Assembly: GCF_012971745.1 (NCBI RefSeq)
Contig: NZ_CP048834.1
Location: forward strand, 5,899,001-5,963,000
DNA length: 64,000 bases
Direction: 5' to 3'
From: Starkeya sp. ORNL1
Lineage (GTDB): Bacteria; Pseudomonadota; Alphaproteobacteria; Rhizobiales; Xanthobacteraceae
Every line of letters starts with the position of its first letter. Positions within the stretch are counted from its first letter, which is position 1. The notes beneath the pieces were generated by a model. The model saw nothing but the letters and a program-made list of their open reading frames with translations. It had not been told where the DNA came from and searched no databases. This document shows, piece after piece, positions 9,388 through 17,770 of this stretch. Both the position numbers and the translations under genes were made by a program.

Positions 9388-10710
9388 ATGAGGAAGCTGT
9401 TGGCGGCCGCCGCCGCGCTCGCCGCCTTTGCCGTGGCGCCGCTCGCGCCCGCGCAGGCCCAATCCAAGCAGATCACGCTGTGCTGGGCCGCCTGGGATCC
9501 GGCGAATGCTTTGGTCGAACTGTCCAAGGACTTCACAGCGAAGTCCGGCATCCAGATGAAGTTCGAATTCGTGCCGTGGACCAGCTTCGCCGACCGCTTC
9601 CTCAACGAGCTGAACTCGAAGGGCAAGCTCTGCGACCTGCTGATCGGTGACAGCCAGTGGCTCGGCGGCTCGGCCGAGAACGGCCATTACGTCAAGCTGA
9701 ACGACTTCTTCGCCAAGGAAGGCATCAAGATGTCGTCCTTCCTGCCGGCCGCCGTGGAAGGTTATTCCACCTGGCCGAAGGGCTCCGACAATTACTGGGC
9801 GCTGCCGGCCATGGGCGACGCGCTCGGCTGGACCTATCGCAAGGACTGGTTCGCCAAGCCCGAGCTGCAGCAGGCCTTCAAGGCCAAGTATAATCGCGAC
9901 CTGGCACCGCCCAAGACCTGGGACGAGCTGAAGCAGGTGGCGGAATTCTTCCAGGGCCGCGAGGTCGACGGCAAGAAGGTCTATGGCGCTGCCATCTTCA
10001 CCGAGCGCGGCTCGGAAGGCATCACCATGGGCGCCACCGCCGCGCTCTATCCCTATGGCTTCGAGTATCAGAACCCGAAGAAGCCCTACGACATGGAAGG
10101 CTTCGTGAATTCGCCGGATTCGGTGAAGGGTCTGGAAGCCTACAAGGCGCTGTTCAAGTGCTGCACGCCTCCCGGCTATACCGACGCCTACATGCAGGAA
10201 GGCTTGGACGCCTTCAAGTCGGGCCAGGTGGCGATGATGATGAACTGGTTCGCCTTCTTCCCGGGCCTCTACAAGGACGAGAAGGTGGGTGGCGATCGCA
10301 TCGGCTTCTTCGTGAACCCGAAGGCGAAGATCGCGGCATCCCCGCTCGGCGGGCAGGGCATCTCGGTGGTCTCGTACTCCGCGAACAAGGACGCCGCGCT
10401 CCAGTACATCAAGTGGTTTGCGCAGGACGATGTGCAGGCCAAGTGGTGGTCGCTCGGCGGCTATAGCTGCGCCAAGTCGGTGCTCGAGGCGCCGGGCTTC
10501 CCGAAGTCGGCGCCGTTCGCGGCGGACTTCTTGGTCGCCATGGGCCAGGTGAAGGACTTCTGGCAGGAGCCGTCCTATGCCGAGCTGATGCAGTCGATGC
10601 AGAAGCGCGTGCATGACTATGTGGTGGCCGACAAGGGCACCGCGAAGGAAGCCCTCGATCTGATGATCAAGGATTGGCAGAAGACCTTCAAGGAAGACGG
10701 GCGGATCTGA
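9388..10710 (+). CDS. Carbohydrate ABC transporter substrate-binding protein
   Basis: Periplasmic extracellular solute-binding protein, family 1 (MalE/UgpB type), 440 residues. A signal peptide with an Ala-rich core ends near AQAQ-SKQ (about residue 24). The body begins ITLCWAAWDPANALVELSKDF and contains typical family segments such as ALPAMGDALGWTYRKDWF, VKGLEAYKALF and a Met/Trp-rich ligand-site stretch VAMMMNWFAFFPG. GGGAGGAGGAA precedes the ATG. It opens the operon with two permeases and two ATPases. The downstream ketose kinase points to a small ketose or polyol as ligand, which is inference. Confidence 0.9.
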   Translation: MRKLLAAAAALAAFAVAPLAPAQAQSKQITLCWAAWDPANALVELSKDFTAKSGIQMKFEFVPWTSFADRFLNELNSKGKLCDLLIGDSQWLGGSAENGHYVKLNDFFAKEGIKMSSFLPAAVEGYSTWPKGSDNYWALPAMGDALGWTYRKDWFAKPELQQAFKAKYNRDLAPPKTWDELKQVAEFFQGREVDGKKVYGAAIFTERGSEGITMGATAALYPYGFEYQNPKKPYDMEGFVNSPDSVKGLEAYKALFKCCTPPGYTDAYMQEGLDAFKSGQVAMMMNWFAFFPGLYKDEKVGGDRIGFFVNPKAKIAASPLGGQGISVVSYSANKDAALQYIKWFAQDDVQAKWWSLGGYSCAKSVLEAPGFPKSAPFAADFLVAMGQVKDFWQEPSYAELMQSMQKRVHDYVVADKGTAKEALDLMIKDWQKTFKEDGRI

Positions 10711-10750
10711 CGCCGTCTTAACCTGGGGCGATACTTCGGCCCCAAGCAAC

Positions 10751-10960
10751 GTCATCCCCGGGCTTGCCCCGGGGATCCACGGCCTCGCTCCGGCTGGTCA
10801 GCGACGTGGATGGCTGGCGAAGCCGAGGCGACAGCCTCGGCGTCTCTCAACAGGCGGCGACCTGAGGTCGCCTTTGCCCGGCCATGACGAATGGGAGGTG
10901 GTGACCTCCGAATGTTTTCGCGATCCCGGATAGTCGCCTACGGCGCCCTCCGGGATGACG
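10751..10960. repeat. Family C palindromic repeat followed by a half copy of family A
   Basis: GTCATCCCCGGGCTTGCCCCGGGGATCCACG starts here as two GC hairpin arms, and the element ends with GCCCGGCCATGAC (10881-10888). The half copy of family A (CGCGATCCCGG ... CTCCGGGATGACG) occupies 10919-10960. The block fills most of the space between the binding-protein and first permease genes and may tune their relative expression. No gene is seen in it. Confidence 0.7.
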
Positions 10961-11013
10961 AAGCCGAGGAGCGGGTGTCGGAAATCCCGCGCCATTGCAG
11001 TTTTGGAAACGCC

Positions 11014-11976
11014 ATGACGGAAACATCCACGGTCAGTCATCTCGCGCGGGGCGCCGCCGAGGCGACGCCGGAGCCGGTCGCCCGGCGCGTGCGGGGCCTG
11101 TCCGACCGGGCCATTGCCTGGGTATTCATCGCCCCGACCATCATCCTGCTGCTGGCGATCAACATCTTTCCGCTGATCTGGACCATCCAGCTCTCCTTCA
11201 CGAACTACCGGGCGAACCGGCCGAACGCGGCGGTGACCAATGTCGGCGTCGAGCATTACTCCAATATCCTGTCCGATCCCGACGTCTGGCATTCGATGCA
11301 GGTCACCGCGCACTTCGTGCTGTGGACCATCGTCATCCAGACCGTGCTCGGCTTCGCGCTGGCCTATCTGATCGACCGCAAGTTCCGCGGCCACGGCTTC
11401 TGGACCACGGTGATCCTGATCCCGATGATGCTGTCGCCGGCGGTGGTGGGGAATTTCTGGAAGTTCCTCTACCAGCCGCAGATCGGGCTGTTCAACTACA
11501 TCGTCGGCTTCTTCACCGGGATGGACCCGTCTTCCTTCCAGATGATCGGCGATGTCCGGCTGGCGCCGTGGTCGATCATCATCGTCGATACCTGGATGTG
11601 GACGCCCTATGTGATGCTGATCTGCCTCGCCGGGCTGCGCTCCATTCCCGATTACATCTATGAGGCGGCGGAAGTCGACCGCGCCTCGGCGTGGCGGCAG
11701 TTCTGGTCGATCACGCTGCCGATGGCGATGCCGTTCATCATGCTCGCGGTGCTGTTCCGCGGCATCGAGAACTTCAAGATGTTCGACCTGGTGAACCTGC
11801 TCACCTCCGGCGGCCCGGGCTCCACCACCGAAGTCGCGTCCATTACGCTGAAGCGCGAGGCGTTCGAGAAATGGCGCACCGGCTATTCCTCGGCCTTCGC
11901 GATCATCCTGTTCGTCACGGTGTTCGGGCTGGCGAACATCTATGTGAAAGCGCTGAACCGGGTGAAGAGTCGATGA
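11014..11976 (+). CDS. Sugar ABC transporter permease 1
   Basis: MalF/UgpA-type inner-membrane subunit of 320 residues with about six transmembrane helices: the first begins AIAWVFIAPTIILLLAINIF and is followed by the periplasmic loop QLSFTNYRANRPN. The cytoplasmic EAA loop EAAEVDRASAWRQFWSITLP near residues 220-240 contacts the ATPase. ATG 11014 was chosen because the open frame before it lies in the repeat block. It works with the second permease, the two ATPases and the binding protein of this operon. Confidence 0.9.
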   Translation: MTETSTVSHLARGAAEATPEPVARRVRGLSDRAIAWVFIAPTIILLLAINIFPLIWTIQLSFTNYRANRPNAAVTNVGVEHYSNILSDPDVWHSMQVTAHFVLWTIVIQTVLGFALAYLIDRKFRGHGFWTTVILIPMMLSPAVVGNFWKFLYQPQIGLFNYIVGFFTGMDPSSFQMIGDVRLAPWSIIIVDTWMWTPYVMLICLAGLRSIPDYIYEAAEVDRASAWRQFWSITLPMAMPFIMLAVLFRGIENFKMFDLVNLLTSGGPGSTTEVASITLKREAFEKWRTGYSSAFAIILFVTVFGLANIYVKALNRVKSR

Positions 11977-12002
11977 GTGTACTTAGTTTGATTGGGCAAG
12001 GG

Positions 12003-12109
12003 CCCCTCACCCCAACCCTCTCCCCCAGGGGGAGAGGGGGCAAGGAGCGCCGTCTTCACCTCTCCCCGACGGGGAGAGGTCGGATCGCGGTAGCGATCCG
12101 GGTGAGGGG
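12003..12109. repeat. Family D palindromic intergenic repeat
   Basis: Bounded by CCCCTCACC and GGTGAGGGG, with an inner CTCTCCCCC/GGGGGAGAG stem and a second TCTCCCCGACGGGGAGA stem. This CCCTCACCC...GGGTGAGGG type is a common dispersed element in Hyphomicrobiales. It lies between the two permease genes, inside the operon. Confidence 0.8.
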
Positions 12110-12135
12110 GCGCATCGGCGCCGAGGAGTCCTGAC

Positions 12136-13089
12136 ATGCCCGGCATCTCAACTGCCCATTCGGTCGTCGAGCCCTCCGCGCTGTCGAAGCGCATCGCCTG
12201 CGGCGTGGTGATCCTCTATGCGCTGATCGCCATGATCCCGCTGGTGTGGATCCTGCTCACCGGCTTCAAGACGCCGCCGGATTCCATCTCCTATCCGCCG
12301 AAGCTGGTGTTCGCGCCGTCGCTGGAGGGCTATTGCAACCTCTTTACCACGCGCTCGCGGCAGACCCCGGAATACATCGCCAATCTGCCGCCAGCGAACG
12401 GCATGTGCGACGAGATCGCCCGCAACCGCAACATGGTGATCGCCGGCCCGTCGAAGTTCGCGCCGCGCTTCCTCAACTCGCTCATCATCGCCTTCTCCTC
12501 GACGCTGCTGGCGGTGGGGCTCGGCACGCTGGCGGCCTATGGCTTCTCGCGGTTCAAGGTGCCGCTGGCGGATGATCTTTTGTTCTTCATCCTGTCGACC
12601 CGGATGATGCCGCCGATCGCGGTGGCGATCCCGATCTACCTGATGTACCGCGAGCTCGGCCTCTCCGACACCAGGCTCGGCATGATCCTGCTCTACACCG
12701 CGGTGAACGTCTCGCTGGCGGTGTGGCTGCTCAAGGGCTTCATCGACGAGATCCCGCGCGAATACGAGGAGGCCGCGATGATCGACGGCTATACGCGGCT
12801 GCAGGCATTCCGCAAGGTGGTGCTGCCGCAGGCGGCGACCGGCATCGCGGCGACTGCGATCTTCTGCCTGATCTTCGCCTGGAACGAATATGCCTTCGCG
12901 GTGCTGCTGACCTCGGGCGAGGCGCAGACCACGCCGCCATTCATTCCCTTCATCATCGGCGAAGGCGGCCAGGACTGGCCGGCGGTGGCGGCGGCGACGA
13001 CGCTGTTCGTGATCCCGATCTTCGTCTTCACCATATTGCTGCGCAAGCACCTGCTGCGCGGCATCACCTTCGGGGCGGTGCGGAAATGA
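12136..13089 (+). CDS. Sugar ABC transporter permease 2
   Basis: MalG/UgpE-type permease of 317 residues. The first transmembrane helix (VVILYALIAMIPLVWILLTG) is followed by a long periplasmic loop (about residues 50-115, including RSRQTPEYIANLPPANGMC), larger than in MalG. The EAA loop is EYEEAAMIDGYTRLQAFRKV near residues 205-225. Its stop overlaps the start of the small membrane protein (ATGA), so the two are translationally coupled. Confidence 0.9.
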   Translation: MPGISTAHSVVEPSALSKRIACGVVILYALIAMIPLVWILLTGFKTPPDSISYPPKLVFAPSLEGYCNLFTTRSRQTPEYIANLPPANGMCDEIARNRNMVIAGPSKFAPRFLNSLIIAFSSTLLAVGLGTLAAYGFSRFKVPLADDLLFFILSTRMMPPIAVAIPIYLMYRELGLSDTRLGMILLYTAVNVSLAVWLLKGFIDEIPREYEEAAMIDGYTRLQAFRKVVLPQAATGIAATAIFCLIFAWNEYAFAVLLTSGEAQTTPPFIPFIIGEGGQDWPAVAAATTLFVIPIFVFTILLRKHLLRGITFGAVRK

Positions 13090-13301
13090 GCGCGACCGAT
13101 CACACGCCGACGCCTGCCGCACCCGCCAAACCGTTCCGGCTGTTCCGCCGCGGGCCGTGGGAGAACGTCGCCACCATCGTCATCGCGGCAGGGGTCATCA
13201 TGCTGATGCAGCCCTTCTCGATCGAGCTCTATGGCTGGTCGTTCCTGACCACGCTCATCGGCACCGCGATGTTCATCATCGTCTCCAAGTTTCCGGACTA
13301 G
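13086..13301 (+). CDS. Small two-helix membrane protein coupled to the ABC permeases
   Basis: 71 residues with a Pro-rich cytoplasmic N-terminus, a basic stretch (FRLFRRGPWEN), then two hydrophobic segments at about residues 28-43 and 50-66, ending in a short polar tail. It starts within the stop codon of permease 2 and ends 4 bp before the first ATPase gene, so it is embedded in the transporter operon. Small membrane subunits are known beside other ABC importers, for instance the rhizobial glycerol transporter, but this one does not match a family I can name. An accessory subunit is inferred. Confidence 0.75.
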   Translation: MSATDHTPTPAAPAKPFRLFRRGPWENVATIVIAAGVIMLMQPFSIELYGWSFLTTLIGTAMFIIVSKFPD

Positions 13302-13305
13302 GACC

Positions 13306-14403
13306 ATGGCGCAGATCAAGGTCGAAAACCTGCACAAGGCATTCGCCGAGTTCGTGGCGGTGCAGAACTCCACCTTCACCGTGGAGGATGGCGAGTTCTT
13401 CTGCCTGCTGGGCCCATCCGGCTGCGGCAAGACGACGACGCTGCGCATGATCGCCGGGCTGGAACTGCCGACCTCCGGCACCATCACGCTGGGGGGCGAG
13501 GATGTCACCTATCTGCGGGCGGCGGAGCGGGACATCGCCTTCGTGTTCCAGCTGTTCGCGCTCTACCCGCACATGAATGTCCGGCAGAACATCGGCTTCC
13601 CGCTGAAATGCATGGGCCTGCCGCAGGCCGAGATCAGGGCGAAGGTCGAGGCCGCGGCGCGCACGCTGCGCATCACCCATCTGCTGGACTCCCGCGTCTC
13701 GGGCCTGTCCGGCGGCGATCGCCAGCGCATCGCGCTCGGCCGCGCCATCGTGCGCGAGCCGGCTGCCTTCATGATGGACGAGCCGCTGGGCGCGCTCGAT
13801 GCCGAGTTCCGACATCTGATGTGCGGGGAATTGCGGGCGCTGCACGACCGCTTGAGGGCGACCACGGTCTATGTCACCCATGACCAGATGGAAGCCATGG
13901 CGATGGCCGACAAGATCGCGGTGATGAACCGCGGCATCATCGAGCAATATGCCGCGCCGCAGGAAATCTATGACCGTCCGGCGAGCCTGTTCGTCGCCGA
14001 TTTCATCGGCTCGCCGCCGATGAATTTGCTGAACTTCTCGGGCACGCTGGCGCCGGGCGCCAGCGAAGTCCGGCTCAATGACGCCGCCATCCGTGTGCCC
14101 GAACTGCGTGAAGGGGTGGGCGAGCGCTCGCTGGTGCTTGGCGTGCGCCCCGAGCATGTGCGCTTCTCCGACAGCGGCGCGGTGCGCGGCGAGGTCTATG
14201 GCACCGAGTATCTCGGCACCACGCAGATCGTCACGCTCAACACCCCGAGCGGTTCGCTGAAAGCACGCGTGCCCTCGCACCTGAAGATCAATACCGGCGA
14301 GCGACTGGGGCTCGATTTCCGCGCCGACCGCCTCTCGCTGTTCGATGCCGGCAGCGGGCGCGCCATCCGCACCGCCTTGCATGATGGAGTCGCCAATGGC
14401 TGA
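13306..14403 (+). CDS. Sugar ABC transporter ATPase 1 (MalK/UgpC type)
   Basis: 365-residue ATP-binding subunit with a C-terminal TOBE/OB-type regulatory domain. Walker A LGPSGCGKTTT is at about residues 36-46, the Q-loop is VFQLFALYPHM, Walker B is FMMDEPLGALD and the switch histidine is in VTHDQ. The ABC signature reads LSGGD instead of the usual LSGGQ. ATPase 2 follows with an 8-bp overlap and has the normal signature, so the importer probably runs on a heterodimer of unlike ATPases. Confidence 0.9.
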   Translation: MAQIKVENLHKAFAEFVAVQNSTFTVEDGEFFCLLGPSGCGKTTTLRMIAGLELPTSGTITLGGEDVTYLRAAERDIAFVFQLFALYPHMNVRQNIGFPLKCMGLPQAEIRAKVEAAARTLRITHLLDSRVSGLSGGDRQRIALGRAIVREPAAFMMDEPLGALDAEFRHLMCGELRALHDRLRATTVYVTHDQMEAMAMADKIAVMNRGIIEQYAAPQEIYDRPASLFVADFIGSPPMNLLNFSGTLAPGASEVRLNDAAIRVPELREGVGERSLVLGVRPEHVRFSDSGAVRGEVYGTEYLGTTQIVTLNTPSGSLKARVPSHLKINTGERLGLDFRADRLSLFDAGSGRAIRTALHDGVANG

Positions 14404-15412
14404 GGTCAGGCTGGAAGGCGTCACCAAGCGCTTCGGCACCAACACCGCGATTTCCGACATCTCGCTCACCATTGGTGACGGCGAACTGGTGGTCCTGCTC
14501 GGCCCCACCGGCGCCGGCAAGACCACGACGCTGCGCCTCATTGCGGGGTTGGAAAAGCCGGATGCCGGGCGCGTCACCATTGGCGGGCGCGATGTCACCG
14601 GCATCAATCCGGCGGAGCGCGACGTCGCCTTCGTGTTCCAGCAATATTCGCTCTATCCGCACCTCTCGGTGTTCGACAATCTGGCCTTCCCACTGCGCTC
14701 TCCGGCCCGGCGGGTGCCGGAGGACCAGATCAAGCGCAAGGTCGGCGACGTGGCGCGGCTGCTGCGCATCGAGGACAAGCTGGGCAACAAGGCGACCCAG
14801 CTTTCCGGCGGGCAGATGCAGCGTGTCGCCATCGGCCGCGCGCTGGTGCGCAAGCCCTCCATCTATCTGATGGACGAGCCGCTTTCCTCGCTGGACGCCA
14901 AGCTGCGCTCGGAATTGCGGCTGGAACTGAAGCGCATCCAGCAAGAGCTCGGCGCCACCATCCTCTATGTGACGCACGACCAGATCGAGGCCATGACCAT
15001 GGCCTCGCGCATCGGCGTCATCGACAATGGCCGCCTGGTGCAGGTGGGCACGCCGCGCGAGATCTATGAGAACCCGGTGGATCTCCACGTCGCGCAGCGG
15101 CTCGGCCAGCCGGGCATCAATCTGGTGCCGCGCGCGCTGCTCCCGGATGTGCCGGCGCCCGCCGCGGCCGAGACCATCGGCGCGCGCACCGAGCATGTGC
15201 GCATCGCCAAGGTGAGCGAGGCCGACGGCATCGGCACGGTGCGCTGGATCGAGCGGCTCGGCGACCAGAACCATTTGCATGTCACGTTGAAGGGCCGCGA
15301 ACTGGTGACGCTCGGCGATCCGGATTCCGAGCTGTCGGTCGGCGATAATGTCGGCGTCGAATTCGTGCGTCCGCTCTATTTCGATGCCGACGGCCGGCGG
15401 ATCGGGGTGTGA
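14396..15412 (+). CDS. Sugar ABC transporter ATPase 2 (MalK/UgpC type)
   Basis: 338-residue ATPase. Walker A LGPTGAGKTTT, Q-loop VFQQYSLYPHL, signature LSGGQMQRVAIGRAL, Walker B YLMDEPLSSLD and switch VTHDQ are all canonical, followed by a TOBE-type tail with GARTEHVRIAKV. ATG 14396 overlaps the end of ATPase 1; the longer frame to 14345 would be buried in that gene. It pairs with ATPase 1 under the two permeases, an arrangement also known from the rhizobial glycerol importer. Confidence 0.9.
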   Translation: MAEVRLEGVTKRFGTNTAISDISLTIGDGELVVLLGPTGAGKTTTLRLIAGLEKPDAGRVTIGGRDVTGINPAERDVAFVFQQYSLYPHLSVFDNLAFPLRSPARRVPEDQIKRKVGDVARLLRIEDKLGNKATQLSGGQMQRVAIGRALVRKPSIYLMDEPLSSLDAKLRSELRLELKRIQQELGATILYVTHDQIEAMTMASRIGVIDNGRLVQVGTPREIYENPVDLHVAQRLGQPGINLVPRALLPDVPAPAAAETIGARTEHVRIAKVSEADGIGTVRWIERLGDQNHLHVTLKGRELVTLGDPDSELSVGDNVGVEFVRPLYFDADGRRIGV

Positions 15413-15422
15413 GGAGGCAGAC

Positions 15423-16271
15423 ATGAAAATCGGCTTCAACATGCTGCTGTGGACCACCAAGGTCGGGGAGCAGCACCGCGCCATCCTCGAGGATCTGTGC
15501 ACCACGGGCTATGACGGCATCGAAGTCCCGGTGTTCGACGGCAAGCCGCATTATTACGACGCGCTCGGCCGCGTGCTCACGGGCGAGGGGCTGGAATCCA
15601 CCGCCATCACCGTCATTCCCTCGCACGAGATGAACCCGATCGGCGATGATTCCGCGCAGCGGGCCAAGGCCCTGGACTATGTGAAATGGGCGATCGACTG
15701 CACCGCGGCGATGGGCGCCAAGGTGCTGTGCGGGCCGCTGCATTCGACCCTCGGCCATTTCAGCGGCGCCGGGCCGAGCCAGGCGGAGCGTGGCCGCGCG
15801 CTCGAATTCCACCATCTGGTCGGCGACCACGCCAAGGCCGCGGGGGTGGTGCTCGCGGTCGAGGCGGTGAACCGCTTCGAATGCTATTTCCTCAACACCA
15901 TGGACGATCTCGCCGCCTATCTGAACGAGGTCGACCATCCCGCGGTGTCGGGGATGTATGACAGCTTCCACGCCAATATCGAGGAGAAGGACCCGGTCGC
16001 TGCGATCGGCCGCAACATCCGGCACATCGCCCATGTCCACATCTCCGAGAACGACCGCGGCACGCCGGGCAGCGGCCATGTCGATCTCGCCGGCACCTTC
16101 AAGGCGCTGAAGAGCGGCGGCTATGACGGCTGGCTGACCATCGAGGCGTTCGGCCGCACGCTGCCGGAACTGGCGGCGGCGACGCGGGTCTGGCGCGACC
16201 TCGCGCCGTCCTCGGCGGAGATCTACCGCAAGGGTTATCGCGCGGTCAGTGATGGCTGGGCCAGAGCATGA
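15423..16271 (+). CDS. Ketose 3-epimerase-like TIM-barrel protein (tagatose/psicose 3-epimerase, hydroxypyruvate isomerase group)
   Basis: 282-residue sugar isomerase/epimerase. The catalytic metal ligands and the glutamate pair of D-tagatose/D-psicose 3-epimerases can be placed: Glu147 (AVEAVNRFE), Asp180 (MYDSFHANIEE), His206 (HVHISEND) and Glu241 (TIEAFGR). The RVWRDL motif near the C-terminus also matches that family. GAGGAGGC precedes the ATG. It lies between the ABC importer and the dihydroxyacetone-kinase genes, so it should act on the imported ketose or its phosphate. Hydroxypyruvate isomerase is the older label for relatives. The stop codon falls inside a palindromic repeat. Confidence 0.82.
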   Translation: MKIGFNMLLWTTKVGEQHRAILEDLCTTGYDGIEVPVFDGKPHYYDALGRVLTGEGLESTAITVIPSHEMNPIGDDSAQRAKALDYVKWAIDCTAAMGAKVLCGPLHSTLGHFSGAGPSQAERGRALEFHHLVGDHAKAAGVVLAVEAVNRFECYFLNTMDDLAAYLNEVDHPAVSGMYDSFHANIEEKDPVAAIGRNIRHIAHVHISENDRGTPGSGHVDLAGTFKALKSGGYDGWLTIEAFGRTLPELAAATRVWRDLAPSSAEIYRKGYRAVSDGWARA

Positions 16272-16311
16272 TGCCGAAAAGTGCGACGCGGTTTTCGGGC
16301 GACATCATGCT
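16265..16311. repeat. Family E palindrome overlapping a stop codon
   Basis: AGCATGATG-CCGAAAA (16265-16280) is inverted as TTTTCGG ... CATCATGCT (16292-16311). This AGCATGATGCCGAAAA type is a common short rhizobial intergenic palindrome. Here its left arm supplies the final GCA and TGA codons of the epimerase gene. The remaining space up to dhaL (about 97 bp) shows no gene. Confidence 0.75.
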
Positions 16312-16408
16312 CAACTTCTTGGAATCGATCACGTTTTATGAACTTGGATAAATCTGAATTCATCGTGATCTTGGCCTGGCTCAAGCATTGCTCAAGGAAA
16401 CGCACAGC

Positions 16409-17011
16409 ATGGATGCGGCATTGCAGAAGCAATTGATCAAGGCGGTGGCGGGCACCGTGATCGCGCACGCCGAGGAACTGACCACGCTCGACCAGGCGAT
16501 CGGCGATGGCGACCACGGGCTGAACATGAAGCGCGGCTTCGAGGCGGTGCTGGCCGATATTGACGGGCTTGCGGCAAAGCCGCTGCCGGATGCGCTCAAA
16601 GCCATCGGCACCCAGCTGGTGATGAAGGTCGGCGGCGCTTCGGGCCCGCTCTATGGCACTTTTTTCCTGACGCTCGGCAAGACGCTGCCGGCGGAGCCGA
16701 CGAGCGTCGACGTCGCCCGCGCTTTTGAGGCGGCGCTCGAGGCGACGCGGGCGCGCGGCAAGTCGGAGGCCGGGCAGAAGACGCTACTCGACGTGCTGAC
16801 CCCGGTGCTCGACGAGATGAACAGTGACGGCGCCGACCTGCCGGCGCGGCTCAAGGCCCGCGCCTTCGCCGCCGCCGAAACCACGGTGCCGATGAAGGCG
16901 GTGCGCGGACGCGCCTCCTTCCTTGGTGATCGTTCTATAGGCCATATGGATCCCGGCGCGCGATCGTCTTCGCTGATGATCGCGGCAGCCTGCGACGTGC
17001 TGGAAGGCTGA
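16409..17011 (+). CDS. dhaL: Dihydroxyacetone kinase subunit DhaL (ADP-binding)
   Basis: 200-residue all-helical nucleotide-binding subunit of a PTS-dependent dihydroxyacetone-type kinase. The metal/ADP motif GDGDHGLNM is at residues 32-40, GGASGPLYGTFF in the middle and the KTLLDVLTP segment follows. In E. coli, DhaL-bound ADP is rephosphorylated by DhaM and then phosphorylates the ketose on DhaK. ATG 16409 was chosen for AAGGA about 10 bases upstream; a TTG at 16388 is in frame. It is followed by dhaM after 2 bp. Confidence 0.92.
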   Translation: MDAALQKQLIKAVAGTVIAHAEELTTLDQAIGDGDHGLNMKRGFEAVLADIDGLAAKPLPDALKAIGTQLVMKVGGASGPLYGTFFLTLGKTLPAEPTSVDVARAFEAALEATRARGKSEAGQKTLLDVLTPVLDEMNSDGADLPARLKARAFAAAETTVPMKAVRGRASFLGDRSIGHMDPGARSSSLMIAAACDVLEG

Positions 17012-17013
17012 GA

Positions 17014-17418
17014 ATGTCCAACGCAAATTCCTCGAACGTCGGAATAGTCATCGTCTCGCACTCGGCCAAGGTCGCGGAGGGCGCCGCCGACATGGTGCGC
17101 CAGATGGTCGGCGATGCGGTGCCGCTCGCCTTTGCCGGCGGCAATGCCGAAGGCGGGCTTGGCACGGACGTTGCCGCGATCATGGCGGCGATCGACGCCG
17201 CCTGGTCGGAAGCCGGCGTTGCGGTGCTGGTCGATCTCGGCGGCGCCGAGACTAATAGCGAGATGGCGGTGGAGATGATGGACGAGGATCGTCGCGAGCG
17301 GATCGTGATCTGCAATGCGCCGATCGTCGAAGGCGCGGTGATCGCCGCGACCGAAGCGTCGGGCGGCTCCCCGCTCGATGTGGTGAAGCGCACGGCGGAA
17401 GAGCTTTCGCCGGTATGA
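17014..17418 (+). CDS. dhaM: DhaM, EIIA(Man)-like phosphotransfer subunit (single domain)
   Basis: 134-residue PTS EIIA-mannose-type domain; the phosphorylated histidine is His16 in IVIVSHSAK. Segments VPLAFAGGN and VLVDLGGAETNSE are typical of DhaM. In E. coli, DhaM is a fusion of EIIA, HPr and part of enzyme I; here the protein is only the EIIA domain and the other two functions follow as separate genes. It passes phosphate to ADP on DhaL. Confidence 0.9.
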   Translation: MSNANSSNVGIVIVSHSAKVAEGAADMVRQMVGDAVPLAFAGGNAEGGLGTDVAAIMAAIDAAWSEAGVAVLVDLGGAETNSEMAVEMMDEDRRERIVICNAPIVEGAVIAATEASGGSPLDVVKRTAEELSPV

Positions 17419-17431
17419 GACGGAGTGCCCG

Positions 17432-17770
17432 ATGAGCGATGCCCAGGTTCCTGGCGTCAAGGTTTCCGGAGCGGCCGAGCTGACCAATGCGGTCGGGCTG
17501 CATGCCCGCCCCTCGGTGAAGCTGACGCAGCTCGCCAAGTCGTTCGGCGCCGCCATCGAGGTCGGGCTGTCTGCGGACGGGCCGTGGGTCGATGCCAAGA
17601 GCCCGGTGAAGATCATGCGGGTGAAGGCCGCCAAGGGCGCGACGCTGTATTTCCGGGCACAGGGCGCGGACGCCGGCAAGGCGGTGGCGGCGCTGGTCGA
17701 TCTGGTGGAGCGGCGCTTCGACGAGGAGGAGGCCGAGGCGGCCGGCGAGGGCTCGGGAGGGGCGGCGTGA
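17432..17770 (+). CDS. HPr-family phosphocarrier protein
   Basis: 112-residue HPr with the active histidine at His24 in AVGLHARPSVK and the second conserved region SPVKIMRVKAAKGATL, where the regulatory-serine neighbourhood differs from the usual SIMG. The C-terminus is extended by an acidic Gly/Ala tail. It lies between dhaM and enzyme I, overlapping the latter's start, so it most likely serves this kinase only. Confidence 0.9.
   Translation: MSDAQVPGVKVSGAAELTNAVGLHARPSVKLTQLAKSFGAAIEVGLSADGPWVDAKSPVKIMRVKAAKGATLYFRAQGADAGKAVAALVDLVERRFDEEEAEAAGEGSGGAA

Noticed and set aside
12003..12109. Repeat considered as a CRISPR unit or mobile-element end
   Set aside because: Single two-armed palindrome without regular spacers, target duplication or transposase.
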